In this document: piece by piece, positions 1-8,700 of the stretch | How positions within the stretch are numbered: the stretch's first letter is position 1 | How the letters are laid out: every line of letters starts with the position of its first letter | Assembly: GCA_016795465.1 (NCBI GenBank) | Contig: JAEUHK010000009.1 | Location: 1 to 43,178 of the forward strand | Direction of reading: 5' to 3' | DNA from: Verrucomicrobiaceae bacterium | GTDB lineage: Bacteria; Verrucomicrobiota; Verrucomicrobiia; Verrucomicrobiales; Verrucomicrobiaceae | DNA: 43,178 nucleotides | The notes under the pieces: generated by a model | The model's input: only the letters and a program-made list of their open reading frames with translations | What the model was told of the DNA's origin: nothing | The model's database searches: none | Program-made: the position numbers and the translations under genes

Positions 1-2280
1 GGGGATGTGTGGAGCGCTCGAAAGCAGTCGTCCGTGTGGATCGAGCAAGGCGCAGGAGAAGTCGAGGCGCTCGCGGATGTTCGTGGAGATCGCGGTGCGG
101 CAGAGCAGGGCACCCATGTCCGTCACGATGGCGTGGAAGCGGTGGCGGAGGAGATCGCGCGAGAGAGACGCGTGATTCGTGATGCGTGAATCACGGCGGA
201 GGATGTGGCCGTGATCGGGGAGATGCTCGATGGACCAGCCGGGGGCGACGACGAGGGTGGAGAAGGCGTCTTGGATGAGGGTTTGAGCACGTTGTTCACG
301 CTTTAGCGTGGGTTTGGGACGCTCGTCGGACACGCTAAAGCGTGAACAACGTACTTCTTCGCGGATGATCGTGCGGAGGGAAACGAGCTCGATTTCGCGG
401 TTCGAGGGCGGTGGGTAGCCGAAGAGGCGTTGGTAGGCCTCGCGGTAGAGCTGCGGGAGGTCGTGGGCGTTTTGGTATTCGACCTGGAGGGGCGTGTCTT
501 GGCCGCGGAGGCGCAATTCAGCGATGCGCGTGATATTGTCAGACTGGTCGGACTTGTCCGACATGTCCGACAAAAACTGCGCTAGTGGCACGCGGTATTC
601 TTTTTCCTCCAAGCGCTCGGGAATGGCTTCTTGAAGGCCGACGGCGCTCAGAATACCCGCGTGCTGCGGCACGAGGATGGTGCGGATGCCGAGGCTCTCG
701 GCGACGGCGCAGGCGTGCTGCGGTCCAGCGCCTCCAAAAGCCAGCAGCGCGTGATCGGCGGGATCGTAGCCTTCGCCGATGCTGATGCGGCGGATGGCAT
801 CGGTCATGTGCTCGACGGCGAGGCGCAGCAAGGCATGCAGAAGCTCGTCTTCGCTCAAGGTGCCGTCGGTATGGGCGTGAAGCTGGCGGAGGCGTTCGCG
901 TGCGGCATTCACATCGAGCGGAATGGGCGCTTTGGCGGGATCGAAGCGACCAAGCAGCAGATTGACATCCGTGATGGTGAGTGGTCCGCCTTTGCCGTAG
1001 CAGGCGGGGCCGGGATGGGAGCCGGCGCTCTCCGGTCCGACGGCGAGTCCATGATGCGTCATGCGGCAGATCGAGCCTCCACCGGCGGCGACGGTCTCGA
1101 TGTGCACGGAAGGCGCGAGGAGCTTCATGCCGGCGACCTCTTGGGTGAAGCGATAGCCCGGTCTGCCGGCGATGCGGGCCACGTCGGTGCTCGTGCCGCC
1201 CATGTCGAGGGTGATGATCTGCTCAAAGCCGAGGCGACGGGCGAAATTGGCCGCGCCGATGGCTCCACCGGCCGGGCCGCTGAGCAGCAGGTCCTTCGGG
1301 CGGATGTCATCGGCCGTTTTGAGGCCGCCAGCGCTCGTCATGACCTGCATCGCGGGCGAGACAGTGCGGATGGCATTCAGAAACGACTGCACGGGACCAT
1401 GCAGATAGGCATCGGCGACGGTGCTTTGGGCTCGCGGCAGCAGTTTGGCGAAGGCAGCGGTTTGATGCGAGAGCACGACATGCTTGAAGCCGCACTCGCG
1501 GAGGATTTCGCCGACGCGAAGCTCATGCGCGGGATGCGCGTGGCCATGCTTGAGGCACAAGGCGGCGGTGGTGATGCCTTTCGCGATCGCATCGAGCGCG
1601 GAAGCACGCACGGCGGCTTCATCGAGCGGCGTAAGCACCTCGCCCTCGACGCTGACGCGTTCCGGCACTTCGCAGGCGAGTTCGTGGAAGATCGGGCGCG
1701 GTTCGTGACGCAGGGCGAAGAGATCGGCGCGGCGTTGATCGCCGATGTGGAGCAGATCGCCGAAGCCCTGTGTGATGAACAAAGCGATGAGGCTGCCTTT
1801 GCGTTCGAGCAGAGCGTTCGTGGCCCGCGTGGTGGCGATGCGGAGCTGCATCGGCGGAAAAGCGGCTCCGGGCGGTGTGTTCGTTAAAAGGCGTGCACCG
1901 AGCACGGGGGCTTCTTCGCCGGTGAAAAGCTCAATGAGGGCTCCGGGATGCCATTCGGCCGGTGGAGGCGAATCGAGGGTGATTTGGCCGTTTTCGTCGT
2001 GTTGGACGATTTGGCGTGATTCGGGATGCGTGAGGCTGCGGATGGAGAAGCCGCGCAGGAGGCCGTTTGGGAGCGGTGGGAGGCCGGCGAGCTTTCCATC
2101 CTGCCACGTCGCACGCAGATGGCCCGAGGAGAGAACTTTGCAGCGGGATTCGCGGCCTTGCGGGTCGAGAGCGTGGCAGTCCGTGAAGGTGCCGCCGGTG
2201 TCCGCTGCGATGCGCCATGGCGCGACATCGGCAGACGCCATCCCGGACGTCAGGAAGTTTGGCGACGGGACTGATGACAT
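1..2280 (-). CDS. Hydantoinase/5-oxoprolinase family protein (HyuA-HyuB fusion), 3' end outside window
   Basis: The first 760 codons of a minus-strand gene that runs off the left edge. The N-terminus has the Hydant_A_N nucleotide-binding motif DTGGTFTD (residues 27-34), and the HyuA core has GGTSTDVAR near residue 361 followed by glycine-rich GGGSI and PGPACYG stretches. From about residue 705 the sequence changes to a HyuB-type start (motif around TDMGALLCRTA), so this is a fused HyuA-HyuB protein like eukaryotic and bacterial 5-oxoprolinases, which hydrolyse cyclic amides such as 5-oxoproline or hydantoins with ATP. The substrate cannot be told from sequence. ATG at 2280 is the longest start; ATG at 2241 is an in-frame alternative and neither has a clear Shine-Dalgarno. 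The stretch between the HyuA core and HyuB carries three in-frame repeat insertions (538-573, 289-352 and 171-195), which is unusual for an enzyme gene. Confidence 0.88.
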   Translation of the reverse strand, partial: MSSVPSPNFLTSGMASADVAPWRIAADTGGTFTDCHALDPQGRESRCKVLSSGHLRATWQDGKLAGLPPLPNGLLRGFSIRSLTHPESRQIVQHDENGQITLDSPPPAEWHPGALIELFTGEEAPVLGARLLTNTPPGAAFPPMQLRIATTRATNALLERKGSLIALFITQGFGDLLHIGDQRRADLFALRHEPRPIFHELACEVPERVSVEGEVLTPLDEAAVRASALDAIAKGITTAALCLKHGHAHPAHELRVGEILRECGFKHVVLSHQTAAFAKLLPRAQSTVADAYLHGPVQSFLNAIRTVSPAMQVMTSAGGLKTADDIRPKDLLLSGPAGGAIGAANFARRLGFEQIITLDMGGTSTDVARIAGRPGYRFTQEVAGMKLLAPSVHIETVAAGGGSICRMTHHGLAVGPESAGSHPGPACYGKGGPLTITDVNLLLGRFDPAKAPIPLDVNAARERLRQLHAHTDGTLSEDELLHALLRLAVEHMTDAIRRISIGEGYDPADHALLAFGGAGPQHACAVAESLGIRTILVPQHAGILSAVGLQEAIPERLEEKEYRVPLAQFLSDMSDKSDQSDNITRIAELRLRGQDTPLQVEYQNAHDLPQLYREAYQRLFGYPPPSNREIELVSLRTIIREEVRCSRFSVSDERPKPTLKREQRAQTLIQDAFSTLVVAPGWSIEHLPDHGHILRRDSRITNHASLSRDLLRHRFHAIVTDMGALLCRTAISTNIRERLDFSCALLDPHGRLLSSAPHIP
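171..195. repeat. Short palindrome inside the hyu gene
   Basis: CGTGATTC (171-178) and GAATCACG (188-195) form an 8-bp inverted repeat with a 9-base loop. The loop itself contains another GTGAT copy. It lies in frame at the HyuA-HyuB junction, in a region with no obvious family conservation. Confidence 0.5.
289..352. repeat. Perfect 22-bp inverted repeat inside a coding region
   Basis: Bases 289-310 and 331-352 are exact reverse complements separated by 20 bases. Each arm contains the near-palindrome CACGCTTTAGCGTG, so each can fold on its own, as in REP/REPIN elements. On the gene strand the element is read in frame without a stop, encoding an arginine-rich segment in the linker before HyuB. 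It looks like a dispersed intergenic-type repeat that landed in a tolerant linker; dispersal is inferred because only one copy lies in this window. Confidence 0.8.
538..573. repeat. 9-bp tandem repeat (4 units) encoding an x-Ser-Asp tripeptide
   Basis: Four consecutive 9-base units, GTCAGACTG, GTCGGACTT, GTCCGACAT and GTCCGACAA, run without indels. On the gene strand they encode four x-S-D tripeptides in frame in the C-terminal part of HyuA. It is a coding microsatellite of the kind that expands by slippage. Confidence 0.75.
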
Positions 2281-2322
2281 GAGGAACGCTTTTTCCGCCA
2301 AACCTTCCCGACCTACAACGGA

Positions 2323-3081
2323 TTACTTGCCCGCGGAGGGATCGGGGAGCGCCTGGTAATCCACATCGGGAATCCAGCGCATTTCTTTGAAGGCATCAAT
2401 GTAAGGGCCGGTCTGCTGCTCTTTGAAGATGCTGGTGGCTCGGAGCATCCACTCCTGTGCCATTTTCTCGTCCTTCTTCGCGAAGGAGATGGCCGCGTTG
2501 CTGAAATAGTAGGCGGGCGTGTCATCCATGAAGGTGAAGCTTTCTTTGATGAGTTTCTCGGCTTCATCGAACTTCTTCTGGCGAGCCTCGCAGATCACGA
2601 TGCGCGAGATGGCGAGGTGGCGGATCACCTGCGGGAGTTTTGGGAAGTCGGTCACGAGTTTGCGAAAGGCCGCGGAAGCGGTGGGAAAATCGTGACGGGC
2701 GAATTCAAGCTCGGCGAGATTGAAAACGGGGCCGGCATTCTGCGGATCGAGTTCTTTCGCTTTGAGGAACTGCTCCTTGGCGAGGTCGAAATCGCGGCGG
2801 CGTGGAGCGAGATACACATCACCGCGCATGGTGAAGATGAGTCCGTTCTTCGGAGAGATCTTTTCGGCCTCGTCGAGCTTCGCGACGGCGTCGGTGTAGC
2901 GGTTTTGTTTCCGCATCTCCTGCACTTCCTGGAAGATCTTCACCAGCTTCTGCTGATCCGCTTCAGAGAGCTTCGCATCGCCGAGTTGCTCGGCTGCAGA
3001 AGGCGCGGCGGGTGCCTGCGGATTTTGCTGGGCGGGGGCAGCCAGCGGAAGGATCGCGATGAGGGCGAGAAGTCTTTTCAT
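2323..3081 (-). CDS. Secreted TPR-repeat protein
   Basis: A 252-residue protein with a short N-terminal signal peptide (MKRLLALIAILPLAAPAQ), then an Ala/Pro-rich linker and a helical region containing TPR-like repeats. One repeat covers roughly residues 60-95 (NRYTDAVAKLDEAEKISP), the next 100-125 (DLAKEQFLKAKELDPQNA) and another 130-155. TPR domains bind partner proteins; no catalytic motif is visible. It is probably periplasmic. It lies 42 bases downstream of the start of the hyu gene, with both on the minus strand, and is followed on the same strand by the PIG-L deacetylase. The role is unknown. Confidence 0.8.
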   Translation of the reverse strand: MKRLLALIAILPLAAPAQQNPQAPAAPSAAEQLGDAKLSEADQQKLVKIFQEVQEMRKQNRYTDAVAKLDEAEKISPKNGLIFTMRGDVYLAPRRRDFDLAKEQFLKAKELDPQNAGPVFNLAELEFARHDFPTASAAFRKLVTDFPKLPQVIRHLAISRIVICEARQKKFDEAEKLIKESFTFMDDTPAYYFSNAAISFAKKDEKMAQEWMLRATSIFKEQQTGPYIDAFKEMRWIPDVDYQALPDPSAGK

Positions 3082-3111
3082 GCAGGGGGATGGTTGGGGT
3101 TCAGAAGTGCG

Positions 3112-3190
3112 GTTTCAAGTTCCATGTTTCAAGTTTCAAATTGGTCACTCACTGGGTGCTACGAGAGACTTGAAACAAGAAACCTGAAAC
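3112..3190. repeat. 26-bp imperfect inverted repeat (GTTTCAAG family)
   Basis: Bases 3112-3137 and the reverse complement of 3165-3190 match at 22 of 26 positions, with a 27-base spacer. Within the left arm GTTTCAAGTT recurs after 14 bases. It fills the gap between the TPR gene start (3081) and the end of the deacetylase gene (3202). The transcript could form a long hairpin there, but there is no U-tract to make it a standard terminator, so a dispersed repeat is more likely. Confidence 0.6.
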
Positions 3191-3201
3191 TGGGAACAGC
3201 T

Positions 3202-3999
3202 TTATCTCGGCGTGGCCAATTGCTTCTCACATGCCTCGTTGATCAGGCAGAGATCGCCGAGCGCGTCCTTCAGCGGGTCGATTTCAGCGGTGGAAAAGCC
3301 GAGATGCAGGTGGCGGCGCCAGCCTTCGGCGAATTCGAACTGGCCGGAGAGTTTTCCCACTGCTCGTGAGGCCTCGTCCATGCTCACGAGGTAGGAATCC
3401 ATGCCCTGGGAGACATCAAGCCAGTGCTTCTGACTTTCGTGCGCTGCCAATGCCTCGCGTTTGCGGGCATGAACGGAGGCGGTGTTCACATAGGAGCTGG
3501 CCTGGAGCTTCTGCCGCAGGGGATCACAGAGGCCGTGCGGCATGGCATGATAGACCGTCACATCATGCGAGTAGTGCGGGCGCGGTGGATCAGTGACGAA
3601 ATTCGGGATGCCATGGGCAAAGGCCGCTGTCACGGCCAGCCGGCAGGCCTGCATGTGATCCTCCATGTAGTCGGACGGGGCATGGGTGAGCACGATGCTC
3701 GGTTTGGCCTCACGGATGATGGCAGCGATCTTCCGCAAGTAGGGCACGGTGTAGTTCAGTTCGAGGTCGTCGCAGATCGGAGGATAAAACGCCGCGCCAA
3801 GGATGCGGGCAGCCTCGCGACCTTCTTCGAGGCGTTTTTTCGCCGTCGTGGGACCATCCATCTGAACGCTGCCGCCATTCCCGGTGCACATGTTCATATA
3901 ATGAATGTCCCAACCACGTTCCTGAAGCAGCAGCAAGGTGCCTGCTGCGACAAATTCGATGTCATCGGGATGGGCGAAAAGGGCGAGAGCGGAGGGCAT
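3202..3999 (-). CDS. PIG-L/LmbE family N-acetylglucosaminyl deacetylase-like protein
   Basis: This 265-residue protein has the family signature AHPDD at residues 9-13 followed by E15, and the second metal motif HAPSDYMEDH near residues 104-113. These supply the zinc-binding His/Asp residues of the LmbE/PIG-L fold. Family members remove acetyl groups from N-acetylglucosamine conjugates such as mycothiol precursors, GPI intermediates and antibiotic cores. The substrate here is unknown; many copies occur in Verrucomicrobiota and Planctomycetota beside sugar-catabolic genes. There is no signal peptide, so it should be cytoplasmic. The ATG at 3999 begins directly before the conserved core (MPSALALFAHPDD), which supports this start. 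Confidence 0.9.
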   Translation of the reverse strand: MPSALALFAHPDDIEFVAAGTLLLLQERGWDIHYMNMCTGNGGSVQMDGPTTAKKRLEEGREAARILGAAFYPPICDDLELNYTVPYLRKIAAIIREAKPSIVLTHAPSDYMEDHMQACRLAVTAAFAHGIPNFVTDPPRPHYSHDVTVYHAMPHGLCDPLRQKLQASSYVNTASVHARKREALAAHESQKHWLDVSQGMDSYLVSMDEASRAVGKLSGQFEFAEGWRRHLHLGFSTAEIDPLKDALGDLCLINEACEKQLATPR

Positions 4000-4121
4000 G
4001 GTGGGCGGAGGATGGCACGGGGATGTGGGAAAGCAAAACGCTGCGATAGGCAGCCGCCTTCCGATTCGCCAGCACGGTTTAGCCGCTAGCGCTCTGAAAT
4101 CCGCTCGCTCAACTCAAAAGC

Positions 4122-6446
4122 TCACTTCGCAGGCAGCACCTGCACGGCATCGAGGTGCACATTCCCCTTCGCGCCTTCGGTGCGGAAGATGACGGCGGCT
4201 TCCTCGCCGGCGGTGAACGAGAAGGTGCCGAGACTGTGCGCGCCCTGCTTGCCGTTGGCGGGCTTGGATTGATCGACGGTGACGACTTTCTCGCCGTCGC
4301 TGCTCAGCACGGTGACCGGAGCGGTCTTGGCGCGGTTGGCGTGGGGTTGGAAGTAGATGCGGACTTCGTATTTGCCGGTCTCTTTGACGCTGAAGGCGAA
4401 GCGGGCACTGGCATTCTTGTCGCTGCCGTAGCTGTAGTGATCGCCGACGTAGGGCTTCAAACCTTCGCCGTGGGCCCACTTGCCGTTCAATTCGGCGTCC
4501 TTGTCGTCGATGACGATGCCGTCGAGTTTTTTGGGATCGATGCTGTCAGCGGAAAGCGAGGTTTCGGGGAGTTTCTTGGCGTTGGCGGGCATGTAGAGGC
4601 TGCCTTCGATGGTGTCGCGACGCATCGCGCCGGGCTGGCTCATGAGGTCCTTCAAGATGTCGAGGTATTGCTCATACACGCCGCGTGGCGAGGTGTGATG
4701 ACGCACGCAGATCCAGGCGGCTTTGCCAACGACCTCGCCCATCATGCCGCAGGTGCGCATGACGCGGGTGGAACCGAGCGCATGACGCTCGACGCTGATG
4801 GTGCGGCCGGCCATGAAGAGATTGCCGATGTCTTTGCTGTAGAAGCAGCGGTAGGGCACCGGGTAGCCGTTTTTGCGGTCGGTATGCTTGCCGAACTGAG
4901 CGCGGCTGATGAAGGGATTGTCGGGGAAGTTCTTCATGTACTGCTCTTTCGGATAGTGCAGGTCCTGATCCCAGGTGGTGGGCACGCAACCATCGGGATG
5001 GATGATGCCTTTGACCATGTCTTCGCCTTGCAGGATGAGATCTCCGACGATGCGGCGGCTTTCACGCGGTCCGCCGATGTAGGCGAGCCAGGTGAGTTCG
5101 TAGCTGCCGTATTTGTCGGCCTTGAGCGTCTTGAGCGCCGAGACGGCACCATAAACGGCCCGGAAGTTGTGATCGCGGATGAGTTCGAGGTCGTTGATCG
5201 GATGCTTGTCGAAGCCGCTTTCCCAGAACCACTCGCCGTGGACATAATCTTCGGGATTCGGCACCGGCGTGTAGCCGAGGTCATAGCCAGCTTGATTGGC
5301 GGCGTTCTTTTTGCCGACGGGAGCCATCGTCTGCGGCTCGGGGAAGTCTTCGAGCGTCAGAGGCAGCGCCCAAGGTGTCTGCGGCCACGAGATGGCCTTC
5401 TTCTGGTTTTGCATGACCCACATGTTGCTCATGCCCATGCGGCCTTTTTCTTCCATCATGAACTCCGCACCCGCGAGAGCTCCCACACTGCCGTGGCCGG
5501 TGCAATCGACGAAGAACTTGCCGACGAAGCGGGTTTCCTTGCCGCTCTTGGTGTCGAGGCCGGTGACGCTGCGGATGTTTTTGCCGTCCTTGCCCATCTC
5601 CACGCCATAGACGTGGGTGTTGAGGAAGAGATCGATGGTCTTCTCCGCCTTCACGACGTCTTCTTTGAGCTTGTCATTGAACTCCTGCGGATCAGCTGCG
5701 GGACTGTTGCTGGCGCGGTCGGCCATTTCTTCGATGATTTCGCCGAGATGCGGATACAGGCCGCGACGCGTGCCGCCCATGGCCCAGACCTGAATTTCGC
5801 TCGATCCATTGCCGCCGAGCACGGGGCGATTTTGGATGAAGGCCACCTTCAGGCCCTGACGGGCACCGGAAACCGCCGCGCCCATTCCCGAGTAACCACC
5901 ACCGACGACGACGAGATCGTATTCGCTCGTCTCAGGAGCCTTTTCCGGCAGTCCGAGCATCTTTTTGCGCATGCTGACGTCCGGCGTGAAGCTGGCGTCA
6001 TCGCTGAGCACGATGGCATCGACGCGGCCATCGAAACCGGTGAGGTCTTTGAGCGTGATCTTGGCTTTGCTGCTGATTTTGACTGGTCCGGCCTTCTCCC
6101 ACTGCCAATCTTTGCCCGAGGCACCGAATTCATGCTTCAGCGTCTCGCCATTCACCGCGATCTGAAAACGTCCGGGTGCTCCGGGAGCATCCCAAGGGCC
6201 GACCCAGTTCTTCGTGCGGGCCCAGAGCGTGTATTCGCCCGCCGGCACTTCGACCTCGGTCTCGGCATCTTTGACGACTTTGCCCATGCCATGCGCCATG
6301 AGGTAAGGCGAGCCCATGATGTCGATGAACTGCGTGTCGAGCACCCAGCCGCCGGGATTGGCGAAGGATTCGGCTTCGATCCATTTCGGAGCGGCGTGGA
6401 GCGAGGTGCAAAGGGCGAGGAGGGCGGCTGGTCGGGCGAATTTCAT
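4122..6446 (-). CDS. Secreted FAD-dependent oxidoreductase with C-terminal golvesin-like domain
   Basis: A 774-residue protein. I chose ATG 6446 because it directly begins a good signal peptide (MKFARPAALLALCTSLHA); a longer frame would need a TTG start. After an N-terminal beta-rich region (about 20-165) comes a Rossmann FAD-binding motif, VVVGGGYSGMGAA, near 179-192, and further FAD_oxidored-type motifs (RPVLGGNGSSEI and DCTGHGSVGALAGAEF). Near the C-terminus the conserved pattern GKYEVRIYFQPHANRA and the final HLDAVQVLP resemble the golvesin/Xly-type carbohydrate-binding domain (about 660-774). It is probably exported and acts on an extracellular carbohydrate or glycoside; the reaction is not known. 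A long antisense frame covers the same bases but is a GC-rich shadow. Confidence 0.88.
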   Translation of the reverse strand: MKFARPAALLALCTSLHAAPKWIEAESFANPGGWVLDTQFIDIMGSPYLMAHGMGKVVKDAETEVEVPAGEYTLWARTKNWVGPWDAPGAPGRFQIAVNGETLKHEFGASGKDWQWEKAGPVKISSKAKITLKDLTGFDGRVDAIVLSDDASFTPDVSMRKKMLGLPEKAPETSEYDLVVVGGGYSGMGAAVSGARQGLKVAFIQNRPVLGGNGSSEIQVWAMGGTRRGLYPHLGEIIEEMADRASNSPAADPQEFNDKLKEDVVKAEKTIDLFLNTHVYGVEMGKDGKNIRSVTGLDTKSGKETRFVGKFFVDCTGHGSVGALAGAEFMMEEKGRMGMSNMWVMQNQKKAISWPQTPWALPLTLEDFPEPQTMAPVGKKNAANQAGYDLGYTPVPNPEDYVHGEWFWESGFDKHPINDLELIRDHNFRAVYGAVSALKTLKADKYGSYELTWLAYIGGPRESRRIVGDLILQGEDMVKGIIHPDGCVPTTWDQDLHYPKEQYMKNFPDNPFISRAQFGKHTDRKNGYPVPYRCFYSKDIGNLFMAGRTISVERHALGSTRVMRTCGMMGEVVGKAAWICVRHHTSPRGVYEQYLDILKDLMSQPGAMRRDTIEGSLYMPANAKKLPETSLSADSIDPKKLDGIVIDDKDAELNGKWAHGEGLKPYVGDHYSYGSDKNASARFAFSVKETGKYEVRIYFQPHANRAKTAPVTVLSSDGEKVVTVDQSKPANGKQGAHSLGTFSFTAGEEAAVIFRTEGAKGNVHLDAVQVLPAK

Positions 6447-6511
6447 GCGAAGGGCCGTTTTAAACGACAACCGGCCCGGAATGCAATCACTGCTTGTCCG
6501 TTACGGTAACG

Positions 6512-8695
6512 TCAAAACGCCCCGGCGGCCTTCCGCCCGACCCAAAACACGCCCATCAGCACCACGAGCAAGCCCGCCCATGCGGGATGTGCCCAAAGCG
6601 GCAGGCGGCGTTCTTGATAAGCGGCCTCGGGGATGGCGGCGATGGCATCGACGATGCTTTGCGGCTTCGTGGCATCCAAAACGGCACCTTTGGTGAATTG
6701 GGCGATTTCCTTCAACACGTCGATGCGAGCCGGTTGGCCGCGTTTTTCGCGGCTGGTGCCTTGGATGGAGATTTTGGTCTCCAAACGCGATCCGGCCTCG
6801 GCGCAGCTGAGTTCGACGACATGCTCGCCGGGCTCGTTCGGCGTGAAGGTGCCGTTGAAGAGGCCCCAGGCTTCCTCGCCGGCGGGGAGAAGGCGCACGC
6901 TGCTCACTTTGCCGCTCGGCGCGGCGATCTGGGCGATGACCGCGCCTTCACGCAACGGTTCGCCGGTCACACTCATGACATTGGCATTCAAGGTGAGCAC
7001 ATCACCCGTGCGCGGACGGTCGGGCGAGTAGAAGAGGCGCATCTTGTCGCCGCTGCTCATGTTGCGTTGATAGGCCATCCAGCGCACCACCTGGCCCCAG
7101 AAGCGGTAGTGATACTTGTCCTCGACGCCTTTGCGCCAACGCCACGCGCCGTCGGTGCCCATGAAGAGAATTTTGCCCGCGCCGTAGGTCTTCGTGACGA
7201 TGAGCGGCACGCGACCGAATTGATTCGACTCGCTGCCGTGGATGGCGAGCACCTCGCTGCCTGCTTTGGCTCGCAAGGCGGGCGCATACCACTGGAAACC
7301 CGGCAGCGTGCTCCACACGCGGGCGCTGGCTTCGTCGGTGTCTTCGAGCTTCGTCAAAAGGCTGCGCATGCCGGCTTCGGTGAGAGCGAACTTGCCCGGC
7401 GCACTCGAACCCCAACCGCGAGGCTGCGCGGCATCCCAGATCACCGGCAGCAGCTCGGCGAGCGGTGTTTCTTGCAGCGAGGCTTGGAAGCCGTGAAAGC
7501 CGGGCATGAAGACGAGGCCGCCCGCTTGATCGCGCACGAGTTTTTGCAGCGCGGTGCATTGCTCGCCGGTTAGCTGGCTTTTCTGCGTGCCGACATCGCC
7601 GAGGAAAATCACATCGAACTTCGTCAGCTCCTCGTCCCTCGGGAATTTGTCGAGATAACCGCGGCCCGCACCCATCTTGCCGAGGCCGGGATGCAGCAGC
7701 AGGCAGTTCACCTCGACACCGGGATCGCGTTCGAGTGCATTGCGCAGGTAGCGATACTCCCAGCGTGGGAAGGACTCGATCACGAGGACCTTGAGCTGCT
7801 CTTTGCGCACGCTGAGCGGCGCTTCCTGCGTGTTGTTTTCGGGATAGCGCTCGTTGGGCGTCTTTGGAATCGTTAACGTGAGCTTCACTTCGCCCGGTTT
7901 CTCCGGCTTCCACGCGATGGCGTCCTGATGACGGCTCATCGCGGGCAATGTGACCTCTTTGGTGAGGATCTCGCCGCTCGTCGATTTCATTTCGAGCACG
8001 ACGACCTCGTCACGCGGCAGCGAGCTGTCGATCACAAACGGAATGCGCAGCGGCTTGCCCGCCACGGCGAAGGTCGGCACGTCAAAGCTGCTCAACTCGA
8101 CATCCGGCAGCCGCGTCTCCGATCCGACGGGCACCGCAAACACCGGCACCTCCCTCATGCGCAGCCGCGTTGCTGCTTGGGAAGGTGGCTGGCCGAGGTT
8201 CCAATCGCCATCACTGATCAAAACGACGGATTTGAGGTTCGGCTGCTTCTCCAGCACGCCGAGCAAGGCCGAGTGAATGTCCGTGCCATCGGTCGTGGCA
8301 GGCGAAAAGGGCTCGATGACCACATCCATGCGTTCTTTGAGCTTCGCCCAGAGTTTTTCGTCGATCAGCGGCTTCACGAGTTCTTCGCGTGCGATGGCTT
8401 CCTGACCGCGAATGACATCCTTGGTGCTCATCGAGCCCGAAACATCTGCCAGCACGGCCAAAACCGGCCTCGTTTGAGGTTTGAAGGTCTCCAGCCACTC
8501 CGGCTGCAAAAGTGTGATCGCGATGCCGATGGCAATGATCACACGCAAAAGCTCCAACCAGCCCATCAACGGTCGCCAGCCACTGCGTCGCCATGCCATG
8601 AATGACAGTCCCATGATCGCCACGACAAATGCCACGCCGATGGCAAAGGCCTCGGGTGTGGGATTGAAGACGAGCTGGGAGGTGGTGGGTTCCAT
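6512..8695 (-). CDS. Membrane-anchored vWA domain protein with glutamine-amidotransferase-like domain
   Basis: A 727-residue membrane protein. Two N-terminal TM helices (about 13-33 and 49-66) are followed by a von Willebrand A domain with an intact MIDAS motif DVSGS near residue 84. A beta-sandwich region and a class-I glutamine-amidotransferase-like fold follow from about 300 (KVLVIESFPRWEYRYL), and there is a C-terminal TM helix (about 703-722). This architecture is common in Planctomycetota and Verrucomicrobiota, where it is annotated as membrane vWA or putative glutamine amidotransferase, often next to MoxR/DUF58 genes; those partners are absent here. ATG 8695 is preferred over ATG 8713 because GGAG lies 9 bases upstream. 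The upstream glycosyltransferase ends at 8701, so the two genes are closely coupled. Confidence 0.87.
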   Translation of the reverse strand: MEPTTSQLVFNPTPEAFAIGVAFVVAIMGLSFMAWRRSGWRPLMGWLELLRVIIAIGIAITLLQPEWLETFKPQTRPVLAVLADVSGSMSTKDVIRGQEAIAREELVKPLIDEKLWAKLKERMDVVIEPFSPATTDGTDIHSALLGVLEKQPNLKSVVLISDGDWNLGQPPSQAATRLRMREVPVFAVPVGSETRLPDVELSSFDVPTFAVAGKPLRIPFVIDSSLPRDEVVVLEMKSTSGEILTKEVTLPAMSRHQDAIAWKPEKPGEVKLTLTIPKTPNERYPENNTQEAPLSVRKEQLKVLVIESFPRWEYRYLRNALERDPGVEVNCLLLHPGLGKMGAGRGYLDKFPRDEELTKFDVIFLGDVGTQKSQLTGEQCTALQKLVRDQAGGLVFMPGFHGFQASLQETPLAELLPVIWDAAQPRGWGSSAPGKFALTEAGMRSLLTKLEDTDEASARVWSTLPGFQWYAPALRAKAGSEVLAIHGSESNQFGRVPLIVTKTYGAGKILFMGTDGAWRWRKGVEDKYHYRFWGQVVRWMAYQRNMSSGDKMRLFYSPDRPRTGDVLTLNANVMSVTGEPLREGAVIAQIAAPSGKVSSVRLLPAGEEAWGLFNGTFTPNEPGEHVVELSCAEAGSRLETKISIQGTSREKRGQPARIDVLKEIAQFTKGAVLDATKPQSIVDAIAAIPEAAYQERRLPLWAHPAWAGLLVVLMGVFWVGRKAAGAF

Positions 8696-8700
8696 GTGGG

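Noticed and set aside
631..1887. A 418-residue plus-strand open frame
   Set aside because: It lies antisense to the hyu gene, whose minus-strand product shows clear HyuA motifs through the whole interval.
4155..6509. A 784-residue open frame antisense to the FAD oxidoreductase gene
   Set aside because: It mirrors the real gene almost base for base, its protein is Ala/Asp/Val-rich with no domain, and long antisense frames are expected at this GC content.
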